From Prosthecobacter sp. SYSU 5D2 (GTDB lineage Bacteria > Verrucomicrobiota > Verrucomicrobiia > Verrucomicrobiales > Verrucomicrobiaceae), in assembly GCF_039655865.1 (NCBI RefSeq), contig NZ_JBBYXL010000005.1, forward strand, positions 372,001 to 436,000: a stretch of DNA of 64,000 nt, written 5' to 3'. The position numbers and the translations under genes are program-made. Below, in pieces: positions 17,122 through 26,472 of the stretch. Every line of letters starts with the position of its first letter. Position 1 is the stretch's first letter. A model generated the notes under the pieces. That model did no database searches, had not been told where the DNA came from, and worked only from the letters and a program-made list of their open reading frames with translations.

Positions 17122-20100
17122 TCACTTCACCGTCAGATAATCCAGTGCAAACATCATGGCCGGTTTCGCTTTTTCATTCTTACCGATGATGGTCACCTCC
17201 AGGGTGTGATTGCCAGGCTGGAGGTCAAATTCGCCAATGAAACGCACGGCTGTGTTGGAGACATTGCTGCGGTAAAGATCCAGGTCTCCCAGGACGCTCG
17301 GCTGGCCATCCACTGCCAGACGGACGATGCCATAATCGGGAGCCTTGGTGAAGACGGCATGCACTTTTTGCCTGCCTGCTTTCGTCACTGGAAAGGTGAT
17401 GCTGAGCTTGTCTCCCACCTTGGCACCCGTCCACCAGAGATGCTTGCCGCCGCTCCACTCACCGGTTTTGAAGCCTGCCATATTTTGGGACTTCGTCTTG
17501 CCGCCAGTGGCTTTGGCCTGGAGCGATTCGCCCTCGATTGCGCCGGGCACTGAGGGTGATTCCGCCTTTTCTTTGCTGCCAGCGCTGGCGGCGGGAGCCT
17601 GGCTTTGCAGATACTTCACCAGGTCCAGCAGCATGTCCTGCGGCAGGGCATCGAACAGCCCTTCGGGCATAGTGCTCATAGGAGACAGCGTGCGCTTTTT
17701 CACCTCCGCCTTGGTAACCGTCTGCTCGATGCCACCTGGCAGCGCGACACGGTAAGCGGCGGCCGTTTCCTCCTTGATCACGCCGCTGGCGATGCGGCCG
17801 TCGTTCAGCTCAAAGATGTTGAGCTGGTAATCCTTGCCGATCACCGCATTCGGATCCAGGACATTGTCCAAAAGATAATCCAGGTCCGCACGATTGGACC
17901 CGGTCAAGTCAGGCCCGACATCCTGCCCTTCGCCTAACAAACGATGACAGGTGCCGCAGGTGGCGCTGAAGATCACCTTGCCTTTCGCCGCATCTGCGCG
18001 GGCCAGCGCCTCTTTGGAAAGGGTGGTGCGGAATTTGGCCTTCCTTTCCTCCATGTCCGGTTTCGGTGCGTTCAAATCTCCCCACACTGTTTTGATCAGG
18101 CTCCGCACCTCTGCGTCATCCAGCGCCGAGATCTGTCGCGCCAGGAAAGGCGAAAGCATGGACCGTTTCACCCGGCCATCCTTCACCGCCAGGAGCAGCC
18201 CTTTGGCCCCGGCAGGAGTCGTCGCCAGTGTGTTGATCGCATCATTCTGCGTGGTCGCATCCAGGTTGGCGAACTTCTCCAGCAGCAGCGCTGGTGTTCC
18301 TTCATGCGGCAGCGTGGCCAGAGCCTGCACGGCACGGCGCATCATGGCCTTGTCATCCTTTTGGATGAGCTGATGAAGAAGACCGGCTGTCTGGGTATCG
18401 CGCACTTGCAGCAGGATGCGCAAAGCCGCCTCACGCGCAGATGCATTTTCTTTCGACAGCAGCTTTTCACGATACGCCACAATGCTTGCCTCCACGCCCA
18501 TGAAAGCCTCCAGCTCCGGGACCAGGGCCGAATCGCCTAACTTACTTTTCATCAAATTCCAGTCCTTCGGCAGCGTCACCAGGTTCCCTTTCCTCGCCGC
18601 TTCCACGACGGTGCGCAGCAGGGTCTCTCGCAAGACCTCATCGTCTGAATCCGCCGCGATGCCCAGCAGCGTCGCCCGGCCCGCCTCCTCAGCTCCGAGG
18701 CGACGGTAGATGAACTCCGTCACCTTCGGCATCTTGGAGGCCTTCGCCAGCTCCAGCCCGGCTTGTGCATCTGTGCCCACGAGTGGCTCAATGCCATACC
18801 AGATCAGCAGCGGGATGTAAGGATCGTCTTTGTCTTCGGCGCGTTGGAGGAGGGCGGTGGCGAGTTCCATCTTTAGAGACAGATCTATTGGAAGAGCGAT
18901 GACGAGGGATGCGAGTTCCCGGCGAACGATCGCGGATGAAGAATCCTTGGCCAGTGGACGTAGGCTGCCATACCAGGTCTTGTAAGGCTCGGCGATGTCG
19001 TGCTGCGAATCGGCAAGGACCAAGAGATTGTTCAAGATGATCTCCTTCACGAACCTGATCGCCTGAACCTGGGTGCGTTCATTGGGATGAGAGAGGTAGT
19101 TTCGATAATCTCCGGTAATTCCCGAACCAAACGCGGCTTCTGCCCAAAGAGATTTAAGAGCCTTCGTCTCGTCAGTCCCAAAGAGAACACGTTCCACCTC
19201 GCTTTTGTTACTCCCCTTCATTGATGGAGGCGAGTTTGCGATACTCTCCATGATCACACGCCGCGCCATCCGTGAGAACCAATCGTTCTCCGACTGCACC
19301 GCCAATTTCGCCAACGTCACATCGCTCTCCTTCGCCAGGTCGAACGGCGCTTTCGGGAACTGGAAGTCGCGTGCAGCGAAGCCGAGAGGAGCGCGGACAC
19401 TTTTGTATGCTTCGTTTTTATTCGCGGCTTCGCCGCCACTGTTTTTGATGCGGGCAGGAGTGCCCGCAGTACTTGGTCCATAGCTCACGCGATAAATCCG
19501 CCCGTTGCTGCGGTCCCACATTTCAATGGCATTGCTGCCGCGATGGCAGATCTGTTTGTCGCTCCAGTCGCTGATGTAGAGGGAGCCATCGGGGCCCACT
19601 TTCTGCGTTACGGGGATGAAATGCATGTCGTTAGACCGCATGAAATCGCTGCCATGCTTGCCGACGTAGGTGCTGCCTTTGGGGTCCAGGTAATTGGTCA
19701 CCAGGCGGTGCCCGTGCAGGTTGCCGAACATGAGCTGATTTCGATACACCGCCGGGAACTGGCTGCTTTGGTAGATGGCCAGACCGCAGTGGGCATGGCC
19801 GCCGCCGGCCTGGTTGGTATCCTCCGCCACGATGCCGCCTTCTTTGCGTTTTCCCCAATGCGCATTCTCGCGGATGTCACCGGCGAAGTGGGAGTGGTCC
19901 GCGATGGTCTTGATGTCCTCATAGGTATAAGGATTGAAATGCTGCCCGCCCTGCCGGTGATAGCGCCCGCCGGGCACGATGTGATACAAATGCGGAATCA
20001 CGCAGGCGGTCACAAAAAACTCGCCGTACTGGTCATAGTCCAGGCCCCACGGATTGCTGGTGCCGTGCGTATAGACTTCAAAGGTGTGCCGCACTGGATG

Positions 20101-21960
20101 ATACCGCCACACGCCCGCATTCAGCGGCACCCGCTCAGCCTCAGGCGCACCCACCTTGCCTACCTTGGAGTGTGTAAAGATGCCATGGCAGCCATACAGC
20201 CAGCCATCAGGCCCCCAGATAAAACTGTTCAGCGTTTCATGCGTGTCCTGGCTGCCCCAGCCATCCAGCAGCGCATAGGCGGTGAAGTTTAAACCGGGCA
20301 CTTTGGGCACACCGTTGGCCTCATAATCCTTGTGCGCCGCATCGGGTTTGTCATCGCGGTCTGCATCCGGAATGAACATCAGATAAGGTGCCGCGCCCAC
20401 CCACACACCGCCGAAGCCGAGCTCGATGCCGCTGGCCAGGCTGATGCCCTCCGCGAAGACCTTGCGCGTCTCGAAGCTGCCGTCGCCATCCGCATCTTCG
20501 AAGATCAAAATGCGGTCCTGTCCTGCGCCCGGTTCACGCGGTTTAGGGTAGCTGTTGCCCTCCATCACCCACAGCCTGCCGCGCTCATCCCAGGCCATAG
20601 CGATGGGCTGCACCACATCCGGCTCAGCGGCGATCAGCTCCGCTTTGAAACCCGTGGGTAACTGCAAGTTCTTCAACGCCTCCTGCGGCGACTGGCCTGC
20701 CTTGTAATCCTTTTGTGGGACCAGTCCCTCACCGTACATCTTCTTGGGCCGCATCAGTTCTGCGACCTCTGGCGTCACCTCTTTGCGCTCCTGCAGCAGC
20801 ACAAAGACACCCGCCTTGTTGCCCACGAGGATGTCCGGCAGCTTGTCGCCATTCACATCTCCCACCTGTACATCCGTGCCCACGCCGCTCTCGGCATCCA
20901 CCAGATGCGGAATGAATTCCACACCGCCTTTACCGTCACGCTTGGTCTGGAACCAGTAGAGCACACGGGCATTGCCCTCGTCCTGGTCACCCTTGCCATT
21001 GTGCGCCCAGTAGCGTTTGCCCGTCACCAGATCCATCACACCATCGCCGTCCATGTCCGCCAGATGCACGGCATGCGGCTGGCTGAAAACGATGCCATAA
21101 TCATTCTCCCAGGGCTGCTCGCCCACCAGCATCTTTTTCTGCCACTGGGCACCTTCATCACCGGCCCGGTTCATGTAAACCGCCACGCCGTAACCATGCG
21201 CGGCCAGAGAGGTAGCCACGTCGTTGCGACCGTCGCCGTCGAAGTCATAGGCGAACATCTGCGCCCCGCCCCGGATCCCTGTCGCAAAGGTATGCTGGGT
21301 GAATAATCCGCCGGCCTCTTTCGGCTGCTCCCACCAGTGCCTGGCCTCCAGCAGGTCCATCTTGCCATCGCCATTCACATCGCCGACGCCGAGGCCATGG
21401 GTAAACTTGGCCACCTTCCTGTCATCCGTCGCAGCGGTGAAGATCCACTTCTCCGTCGGCTTTTCCCAGTCCGGCGCAAACCAGCCAAACCGTCCGCCCG
21501 TGCTGCATACGATCTCCGGTTTTCCGTCTCCCGTGATGTCCGTAAAGGTCGGCGATTCATTGTCCACCACGTCCGCCACGATGTGCACCGGCCAGTGAAC
21601 CTCCTTTTCAAACTGGCCCGGATTCAGATACAGCCGTGCCTCCTTGCCGGGAAAACCCAGAACCAGGATGTCCAGCCAGCCGTCTGCATTGAAGTCCTGC
21701 GGATAGCAGAAAAAGTGATCGGAATAACCAACGATGTTAAATTCCTTCGGCTCGTAATAGGCGTGCGCCTTCTGCCAGTCCGGCCCTTCATACCAGAAAG
21801 GGCCGCTGATGATGTCCATGTGGCCGTCCTTGTTCAGGTCGGCATAATTCGCGCCTTCAGCATAAAACTTGTCCGTGAGCTGGACGCGATTCCAGGTGAT
21901 TAAAGGCTCCGCCTGTAACAAGGACACACCGACGAGGGCGAGGAGGATCTGGCTTTTCAT
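17122..21960 (-). CDS. Giant exported PVC-type haem-binding protein: FG-GAP, dehydrogenase-like propeller, HEAT, cytochrome c, lectin-like tail
   Basis: 1612 aa with signal peptide (MKSQILLALVGVSLLQAEP). Residues about 20-400 hold FG-GAP/VCBS propeller repeats with calcium-type D-x-D-x-D-G loops (DLNKDGHMDI, DVNGDGKMDL, DMDGDGVMDL). About 430-850 is the membrane-bound dehydrogenase/glucose-sorbosone-like propeller of the TIGR02604 type (IAMAWDERGRLWVME, ADGDGSFETRKVFAEG). About 880-1330 is helical HEAT-like. CGTCHRLLGEGQDVGPDLTG starts the TIGR02603 haem domain. The last 110 residues look like a carbohydrate-binding beta-sandwich. Family function is unproven; periplasmic sugar oxidation coupled to electron transfer is the usual guess. 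Confidence 0.88.
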   Translation of the reverse strand: MKSQILLALVGVSLLQAEPLITWNRVQLTDKFYAEGANYADLNKDGHMDIISGPFWYEGPDWQKAHAYYEPKEFNIVGYSDHFFCYPQDFNADGWLDILVLGFPGKEARLYLNPGQFEKEVHWPVHIVADVVDNESPTFTDITGDGKPEIVCSTGGRFGWFAPDWEKPTEKWIFTAATDDRKVAKFTHGLGVGDVNGDGKMDLLEARHWWEQPKEAGGLFTQHTFATGIRGGAQMFAYDFDGDGRNDVATSLAAHGYGVAVYMNRAGDEGAQWQKKMLVGEQPWENDYGIVFSQPHAVHLADMDGDGVMDLVTGKRYWAHNGKGDQDEGNARVLYWFQTKRDGKGGVEFIPHLVDAESGVGTDVQVGDVNGDKLPDILVGNKAGVFVLLQERKEVTPEVAELMRPKKMYGEGLVPQKDYKAGQSPQEALKNLQLPTGFKAELIAAEPDVVQPIAMAWDERGRLWVMEGNSYPKPREPGAGQDRILIFEDADGDGSFETRKVFAEGISLASGIELGFGGVWVGAAPYLMFIPDADRDDKPDAAHKDYEANGVPKVPGLNFTAYALLDGWGSQDTHETLNSFIWGPDGWLYGCHGIFTHSKVGKVGAPEAERVPLNAGVWRYHPVRHTFEVYTHGTSNPWGLDYDQYGEFFVTACVIPHLYHIVPGGRYHRQGGQHFNPYTYEDIKTIADHSHFAGDIRENAHWGKRKEGGIVAEDTNQAGGGHAHCGLAIYQSSQFPAVYRNQLMFGNLHGHRLVTNYLDPKGSTYVGKHGSDFMRSNDMHFIPVTQKVGPDGSLYISDWSDKQICHRGSNAIEMWDRSNGRIYRVSYGPSTAGTPARIKNSGGEAANKNEAYKSVRAPLGFAARDFQFPKAPFDLAKESDVTLAKLAVQSENDWFSRMARRVIMESIANSPPSMKGSNKSEVERVLFGTDETKALKSLWAEAAFGSGITGDYRNYLSHPNERTQVQAIRFVKEIILNNLLVLADSQHDIAEPYKTWYGSLRPLAKDSSSAIVRRELASLVIALPIDLSLKMELATALLQRAEDKDDPYIPLLIWYGIEPLVGTDAQAGLELAKASKMPKVTEFIYRRLGAEEAGRATLLGIAADSDDEVLRETLLRTVVEAARKGNLVTLPKDWNLMKSKLGDSALVPELEAFMGVEASIVAYREKLLSKENASAREAALRILLQVRDTQTAGLLHQLIQKDDKAMMRRAVQALATLPHEGTPALLLEKFANLDATTQNDAINTLATTPAGAKGLLLAVKDGRVKRSMLSPFLARQISALDDAEVRSLIKTVWGDLNAPKPDMEERKAKFRTTLSKEALARADAAKGKVIFSATCGTCHRLLGEGQDVGPDLTGSNRADLDYLLDNVLDPNAVIGKDYQLNIFELNDGRIASGVIKEETAAAYRVALPGGIEQTVTKAEVKKRTLSPMSTMPEGLFDALPQDMLLDLVKYLQSQAPAASAGSKEKAESPSVPGAIEGESLQAKATGGKTKSQNMAGFKTGEWSGGKHLWWTGAKVGDKLSITFPVTKAGRQKVHAVFTKAPDYGIVRLAVDGQPSVLGDLDLYRSNVSNTAVRFIGEFDLQPGNHTLEVTIIGKNEKAKPAMMFALDYLTVK

Positions 21961-22126
21961 GGTTCGCTGGCTGGTTGGCCAGAGGAAACGTTATCAGATA
22001 AGCCCGCTCTCGGACAAGATTTAGGATGGATCGGACACCGATTGTCCTTTCGCGCCCTCCTTGCCATACCTGTGGAAAAATCGTTCTCCGTCTTGCACGC
22101 CCCGCCCTGCGGTTTAAAAAAGGCGT

Positions 22127-22411
22127 ATGCCGTCTCCTGAGATCAACATCGCCCACATCGCCAAGCTGTCGCGCCTCGACCTGACCGAGGAGGAGGCCAA
22201 ATGCTACAAGGAGCAGCTTTCGCAAATCCTCGGCCACATTGACCAGCTCAGCAGCTACCCGCTGGATGCTGAACCCAGCGCCCACGCGATGCCCATTTTT
22301 GATGTCGTCCGCCCGGACATCGCCCGCCCCGGTTTCACCCAGGATGAAGCCCTGGTCAATGCGCCGCGCCGCGTTATGGACCAGTTTCAGATCGTCAAAG
22401 TCATGGAGTAA
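22127..22411 (+). CDS. gatC: Asp/Glu-tRNA amidotransferase subunit C
   Basis: 94 aa. EINIAHIAKLSRLDLTEEE at the N terminus and DVVRPDIARPGFTQDEALVNAP at the C terminus are family-typical. GatC clamps GatA onto GatB in the transamidosome that converts Glu-tRNA(Gln) and Asp-tRNA(Asn). The spacing of 55 bp to gatA indicates an operon. gatB is not present in the window. Confidence 0.95.
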   Translation: MPSPEINIAHIAKLSRLDLTEEEAKCYKEQLSQILGHIDQLSSYPLDAEPSAHAMPIFDVVRPDIARPGFTQDEALVNAPRRVMDQFQIVKVME

Positions 22412-22466
22412 CCTCCGCCTACGTCTCTGCATCGTCGTCCTTCCTTTTTGCATTCGTCTTTCCCCG

Positions 22467-23885
22467 ATGTCCCTCGTCTCCTCCACCATCGCCAGCCTTC
22501 GCCAGCGGCTTGTTTCCAAAGAAATCACCGCGCGTGACATCGTCCAGGATGTCGCCGCCGCCATTGAGGCGCAGAATGCCTCCCTCGGGGCCTACCTGTC
22601 CTGGGATCTGGAAAAGGCCCTGGCCGAGGCGGACCAGGCGGACCTTTCCCAGCCGCTGGGCGGCATTCCCATCGGCATCAAGGACAACATGAACGTCATC
22701 GGCGAGCCCTGCTCCTGCGCGTCCAAGATGCTCTCCGGCTACACCGCTCCTTACAATGCGGGCGCGATTGAAAAACTCCGCACAGGCGGCGGCATTCCTT
22801 TTGGGCGGCTGAACATGGACGAGTTCGCCATGGGCTCCTCCACGGAAAACTCCGCCCTGGGCCTCACGCGCAACCCGCATGATCTGGACCGCATTCCTGG
22901 CGGCTCCAGCGGTGGCAGCGCTGCTGCGGTGGCCGGAAACCTGGCGATCGCCACGCTCGGGTCGGACACGGGCGGCTCCATCCGCCAGCCAGCGGCCCTG
23001 TGCGGCTGCGTCGGCATCAAGCCCACGTATGGGCGCATTTCCCGATTCGGTCTCGTCGCCTTTGCCTCCTCCCTGGACCAGATCGGTCCCATCACCAAGA
23101 CGGTGGAAGACGCCGCCCTGCTGCTGAACCACCTCTGCGGCAAGGACCTGCGCGATTCCACCTCCCTGGACGTGGAAGTGCCGGACTTCACCGCCGCCCT
23201 GGGCCGCGACATCAAGGGCCTGCGCATCGGCCTGCCGAAGGAATATTTTATCAGTGGCATCCACGCCGGAGTCTCCGCCAGCGTCAATGCGGCGATCAAA
23301 AAGCTGGAGTCGCTGGGAGCCATTCCGGTGGAGATCAGCCTGCCGCACACCGATGTCGGTGTCAGCACCTATTACATCATCGCTCCCGCAGAGGCATCGG
23401 CCAACCTGGCCCGCTTTGACGGCGTGCGTTACGGCCACCGCACGGCAGAGTCCAAGGACCTGCTGGAGCATTACATGAAAAGCCGCGAGGAAGGCTTCGG
23501 CCCCGAGGTGAAGCGCCGCATCCTCTTGGGCACCTACGTGCTCAGCAGCGGCTATTACGATGCCTATTACATCAAGGCCCAGCGCGCCCGCACGCTCATC
23601 CGCCAGGACTTTGAAAAAGCCTTCCAGCAGGTGGACGTCATCGTCAGCCCCACCAGTCCCACTCCTGCCCACAAGCTGGGCGAGCTAAAGGAAAACCCGC
23701 TGGCCGCTTATCTGGAGGACGTGTTCACCATTCCTGTCAACCTCGCCGGTCTGCCCGCCATCAGCATCCCCTGCGGCACGGCGGAGGAAGGCGGCAAGCA
23801 GCTTCCCGTCGGCCTCCAGATCATCGGCAAGCCCCTGGATGAAGCCACGATCCTGCGTGTGGCAGATGCATTTGAAAAAGCCTGA
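22467..23885 (+). CDS. gatA: Glu-tRNA(Gln)/Asp-tRNA(Asn) amidotransferase subunit A
   Basis: 472 aa amidase-signature enzyme that releases ammonia from glutamine for tRNA amidation. The catalytic Lys is in IPIGIKDNM, the cis-Ser/Ser pair in GGSSGGSAAAVA and LGSDTGGSIRQPA. ATG 22467 (MSLVSSTIASLRQRL) is chosen; the frame runs back into gatC in another register without meaning. C-terminal SPTSPTPAHKLGE and QIIGKPLDEATILRVADAFE are normal. Works in the cytosol with GatB and GatC. Confidence 0.96.
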   Translation: MSLVSSTIASLRQRLVSKEITARDIVQDVAAAIEAQNASLGAYLSWDLEKALAEADQADLSQPLGGIPIGIKDNMNVIGEPCSCASKMLSGYTAPYNAGAIEKLRTGGGIPFGRLNMDEFAMGSSTENSALGLTRNPHDLDRIPGGSSGGSAAAVAGNLAIATLGSDTGGSIRQPAALCGCVGIKPTYGRISRFGLVAFASSLDQIGPITKTVEDAALLLNHLCGKDLRDSTSLDVEVPDFTAALGRDIKGLRIGLPKEYFISGIHAGVSASVNAAIKKLESLGAIPVEISLPHTDVGVSTYYIIAPAEASANLARFDGVRYGHRTAESKDLLEHYMKSREEGFGPEVKRRILLGTYVLSSGYYDAYYIKAQRARTLIRQDFEKAFQQVDVIVSPTSPTPAHKLGELKENPLAAYLEDVFTIPVNLAGLPAISIPCGTAEEGGKQLPVGLQIIGKPLDEATILRVADAFEKA

Positions 23886-23941
23886 CGTGAAGTGATGGAT
23901 CGAAGCCCGCCCACGGGAGCTTGCGGAGCGTAAAGGAAACA

Positions 23942-24766
23942 ATGCTTCCTTTCTCCCTCTCCCGTTGGGCATTCATCGGCCTCCTTTTGGTCACGCTTCC
24001 CCAGTGCTCCTCCCTGCCGCGTCCAGGCGCATCGCCTCCCGCCAAGGCCACCTCGGATCACGAGGCGCGAGCCGTCCTGGAGCGCAGTGCGAAAACCACC
24101 GGCCAGGCCTGGCAGCGCTACCGGACCGTGGAGGTGAGCTACCAGGGCCAGTGGTCGCGGCTGTCGCCAAAGATCCAGCCCGTGCTCGTGGATGAGAGAT
24201 ACCGCCATGCCTCCGAGGAGATCTATACTCCTGGGCAAAAGCGGGTCCGCCAGACGCATCGCGGACCTGCGGGTATGAAGACGGTTCTCCGCCAGGGCCG
24301 GGAGCCTGCGGTCGTGACCTACAACGGCCAAAAAAGCAGCGACACCGAAGTCATCTCCGCCGCCGGTCTGGTGACCGATGCCTACACGCTTTTCCTCTTT
24401 GGCAGCAGTTGGCTGCTGGAAAACGCGGATGCCTTTTCCATGTTGCGGGCGCGTGCCGTCGAGGGTGACCGCTGCGACCTGATCCACTGCGAAATCCGTC
24501 CTGGATTGGGCGACAGCGAGTCGGATTTTGTCATCGCCTGGGTTTCCCAAAAAAGCGGGAAACTGCGGCGCGTGCAGTTTTCCCTCAATGGCCTGGAGAG
24601 CACCCGAGGAGCCGATGCAGACGTCGCTTTTCATGACTTTATCACCGCCTCCGATGGCAGTGTGTGGCCGACACGGTTTGTCGAATACGTCCGCCGGCCC
24701 TTTGTCTTTAAAGCCCACGAATGGCAGCTCGTTGGCCTGAAACTGGAGGGTCAACGTGTCCGCTAA
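23942..24766 (+). CDS. Lipoprotein of unknown function
   Basis: 274 aa from ATG 23942, which has AAAGGAAAC directly upstream; the TTG at 23921 is rejected. The signal peptide ends in a lipobox, LLLVTLPQCSS, so the mature protein would start with a lipidated Cys. The body has alternating beta strands (VEVSYQGQWSRL, RVRQTHRGPAG, FVIAWVSQKSGKLRRVQFSL) like LolA/outer-membrane lipoprotein-sorting folds, but no firm family match. The stop overlaps the next gene, implying translational coupling with the DUF2805 gene. Confidence 0.6.
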   Translation: MLPFSLSRWAFIGLLLVTLPQCSSLPRPGASPPAKATSDHEARAVLERSAKTTGQAWQRYRTVEVSYQGQWSRLSPKIQPVLVDERYRHASEEIYTPGQKRVRQTHRGPAGMKTVLRQGREPAVVTYNGQKSSDTEVISAAGLVTDAYTLFLFGSSWLLENADAFSMLRARAVEGDRCDLIHCEIRPGLGDSESDFVIAWVSQKSGKLRRVQFSLNGLESTRGADADVAFHDFITASDGSVWPTRFVEYVRRPFVFKAHEWQLVGLKLEGQRVR

Positions 24767-25004
24767 CATGAATGCCACGGATCCTTCCCTCATCATCCGG
24801 CTGGCCTGGGAGGACCGGACGACCTTCGAGGAGATCGAAGAACGCACCGGGCTGACGGAACCGCAGGTCATTGCCATCATGCGCCGCGAGCTGAAGCCCT
24901 CCAGTTTCCGTCTGTGGCGGAAGCGCGTCTCCGGGCGGGTGACCAAACACCGCAAACTCCTGGAAAGGCATCTTTCAGCGATCAGGACGGACGATGAAGC
25001 GTGA
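24756..25004 (+). CDS. DUF2805 (TIGR03643) family protein
   Basis: 82 aa with the family core AWEDRTTFEEIEERTGL followed by EPQVIAIMRRELKPSSF and RLWRKRVSGRVTKH. The N-terminal helices look like a helix-turn-helix, so DNA binding is plausible but unproven. GTG 24756 is chosen because GGAGGG stands 5 nt upstream; an ATG at 24768 is possible. It overlaps the lipoprotein by 11 bp. Confidence 0.85.
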   Translation: MSANMNATDPSLIIRLAWEDRTTFEEIEERTGLTEPQVIAIMRRELKPSSFRLWRKRVSGRVTKHRKLLERHLSAIRTDDEA

Positions 25005-25040
25005 CAAACGTATTCCAATGAATACTGTTCGTCTGAATTT

Positions 25041-26351
25041 ATGGACCTTGACCGCAAACTCGAAATCCTGGCTGATGCGGCCAAGTATGACGCCTCCTGC
25101 GCCAGCTCTGGCGCTGCGCGGAAGGACTCGCGCGGCAGCCAGGGCGTCGGGTCCACAGGCGGGGCGGGCATCTGCCACAGCTACACGCCGGACGGGCGCT
25201 GTGTGTCCCTGCTGAAGGTGCTGCTAACGAATGTCTGCCTGTATGACTGCCACTACTGCATCAACCGTCGCAGCAGCAACGTCAACCGCGCCCGCTTCTC
25301 GCCGGAGGAGGTGGTGAAGCTGACCCTGGATTTCTACAAGCGGAACTACATCGAAGGCCTCTTTCTCAGCTCCGGCATCGTCCGCAGCGCGGATTACACC
25401 ATGGAGATGGTCATCGAGGTGGCCCGGCAGCTCCGGGAGGTGCATCACTTTCGCGGCTACATCCATTTGAAAACCATACCGGAGGCCTCACCGGAACTGA
25501 TCGAAAAAGCCGGGCAGTATGCCGACCGCATCAGCATCAACATCGAGCTGCCCACGCAGCAGAGCCTGGACACCCTGGCCCCGGAGAAGAACCTGAAGCG
25601 CACCCAGGCTGCCATGGGCGGCATCCGCAACCGCATCCAGGAATCCTTCACCGCCAAAAAAGAGGCCCGCCAGATCAAGTCCGCCCCACGCGCCAGGCCG
25701 CCCGCCTTTGCCACCGGCCAGAGCACCCAGATGCTGGTGGGTGCGGATGCCTCCGATGACGCCGTAGTCCTGGGCCGCGCCGATGAGCTGTACCGCGACT
25801 ACCGGCTGCGCCGTGTCTATTACAGCGGCTTCAGCCCCATTCCTGAGCCCAGCGTGCTGCTGCCCATCAAGCCGCCGCCGCTGGTCCGCGAGCACCGCCT
25901 TTACCAGGCCGACTGGCTGCTGCGCTTTTACGGCTTCAATGTGAAGGAGCTGCTCCCGGCGGAGAATCCTTTGTTAGACCTGGAGTTGGACCCCAAGCTC
26001 GCCTGGGCCTTGCGCAACCGCCAGATGTTCCCGGTGGACATCAACCGCGCCCCGCAGGAGCTGCTCTGGCGCATCCCCGGCCTGGGCGTCACCAACGTGG
26101 CCCGCATCCTCGCCGCCCGCCGCTACACCCGCCTGCACCTGGCGGATCTGCAAAGGATGCGCGTGAGCCTGAAAAAGGTCCTGCCCTTCATCATCGCCGC
26201 CGATCACATCCCTAAAATTTCCCTGTTGGAAAGCGACCAGCTCCGCCAGCGCTTCCTGCCAGCGCCCAAGCAACTGGAGCTGAATTTCGCCAATCCTGTC
26301 AGCCTCAGCACGTCCGCCGATGCTCTTATGGCGCGGAGTGGTGAGCTTTGA
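25041..26351 (+). CDS. Putative DNA modification/repair radical SAM protein
   Basis: 436 aa. The [4Fe-4S]/SAM motif is CLYDCHYC (CxxxCxxC), preceded by the conserved GGAGICHSYTPDGRCVSLLK. RISINIELPTQ and YYSGFSPIPE are characteristic of TIGR03916. The C-terminal third is a helix-hairpin-helix segment (FPVDINRAPQELLWRIPGLG, then VARILAARRYTRLHL), expected for DNA contact. In many bacteria this gene sits beside an uracil-DNA-glycosylase-like partner; that partner is not here. The chemical reaction is unknown. Confidence 0.88.
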   Translation: MDLDRKLEILADAAKYDASCASSGAARKDSRGSQGVGSTGGAGICHSYTPDGRCVSLLKVLLTNVCLYDCHYCINRRSSNVNRARFSPEEVVKLTLDFYKRNYIEGLFLSSGIVRSADYTMEMVIEVARQLREVHHFRGYIHLKTIPEASPELIEKAGQYADRISINIELPTQQSLDTLAPEKNLKRTQAAMGGIRNRIQESFTAKKEARQIKSAPRARPPAFATGQSTQMLVGADASDDAVVLGRADELYRDYRLRRVYYSGFSPIPEPSVLLPIKPPPLVREHRLYQADWLLRFYGFNVKELLPAENPLLDLELDPKLAWALRNRQMFPVDINRAPQELLWRIPGLGVTNVARILAARRYTRLHLADLQRMRVSLKKVLPFIIAADHIPKISLLESDQLRQRFLPAPKQLELNFANPVSLSTSADALMARSGEL

Positions 26352-26407
26352 TAATCGTTTGTTAGACCGTCTGACTCATGGCTTCACCTTCCGCATCCTG
26401 ATAAAGG

Positions 26408-26443
26408 CAAAAAACCGCCTGAAGACCCGGGTCTTCAGGCGGT
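26408..26443 (-). terminator. Strong intrinsic terminator
   Basis: A perfect 30-bp palindrome at 26414-26443 (arm ACCGCCTGAAGACCC and its exact complement). Read on the minus strand it is followed by TTTTTGCC, a good U-tract, and it lies 30 bp after the stop of the minus-strand haem protein gene. It may also insulate the convergent radical SAM gene. Confidence 0.85.
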
Positions 26444-26472
26444 GAGTAAACCGCGGTTCATGAGGCCCGGCC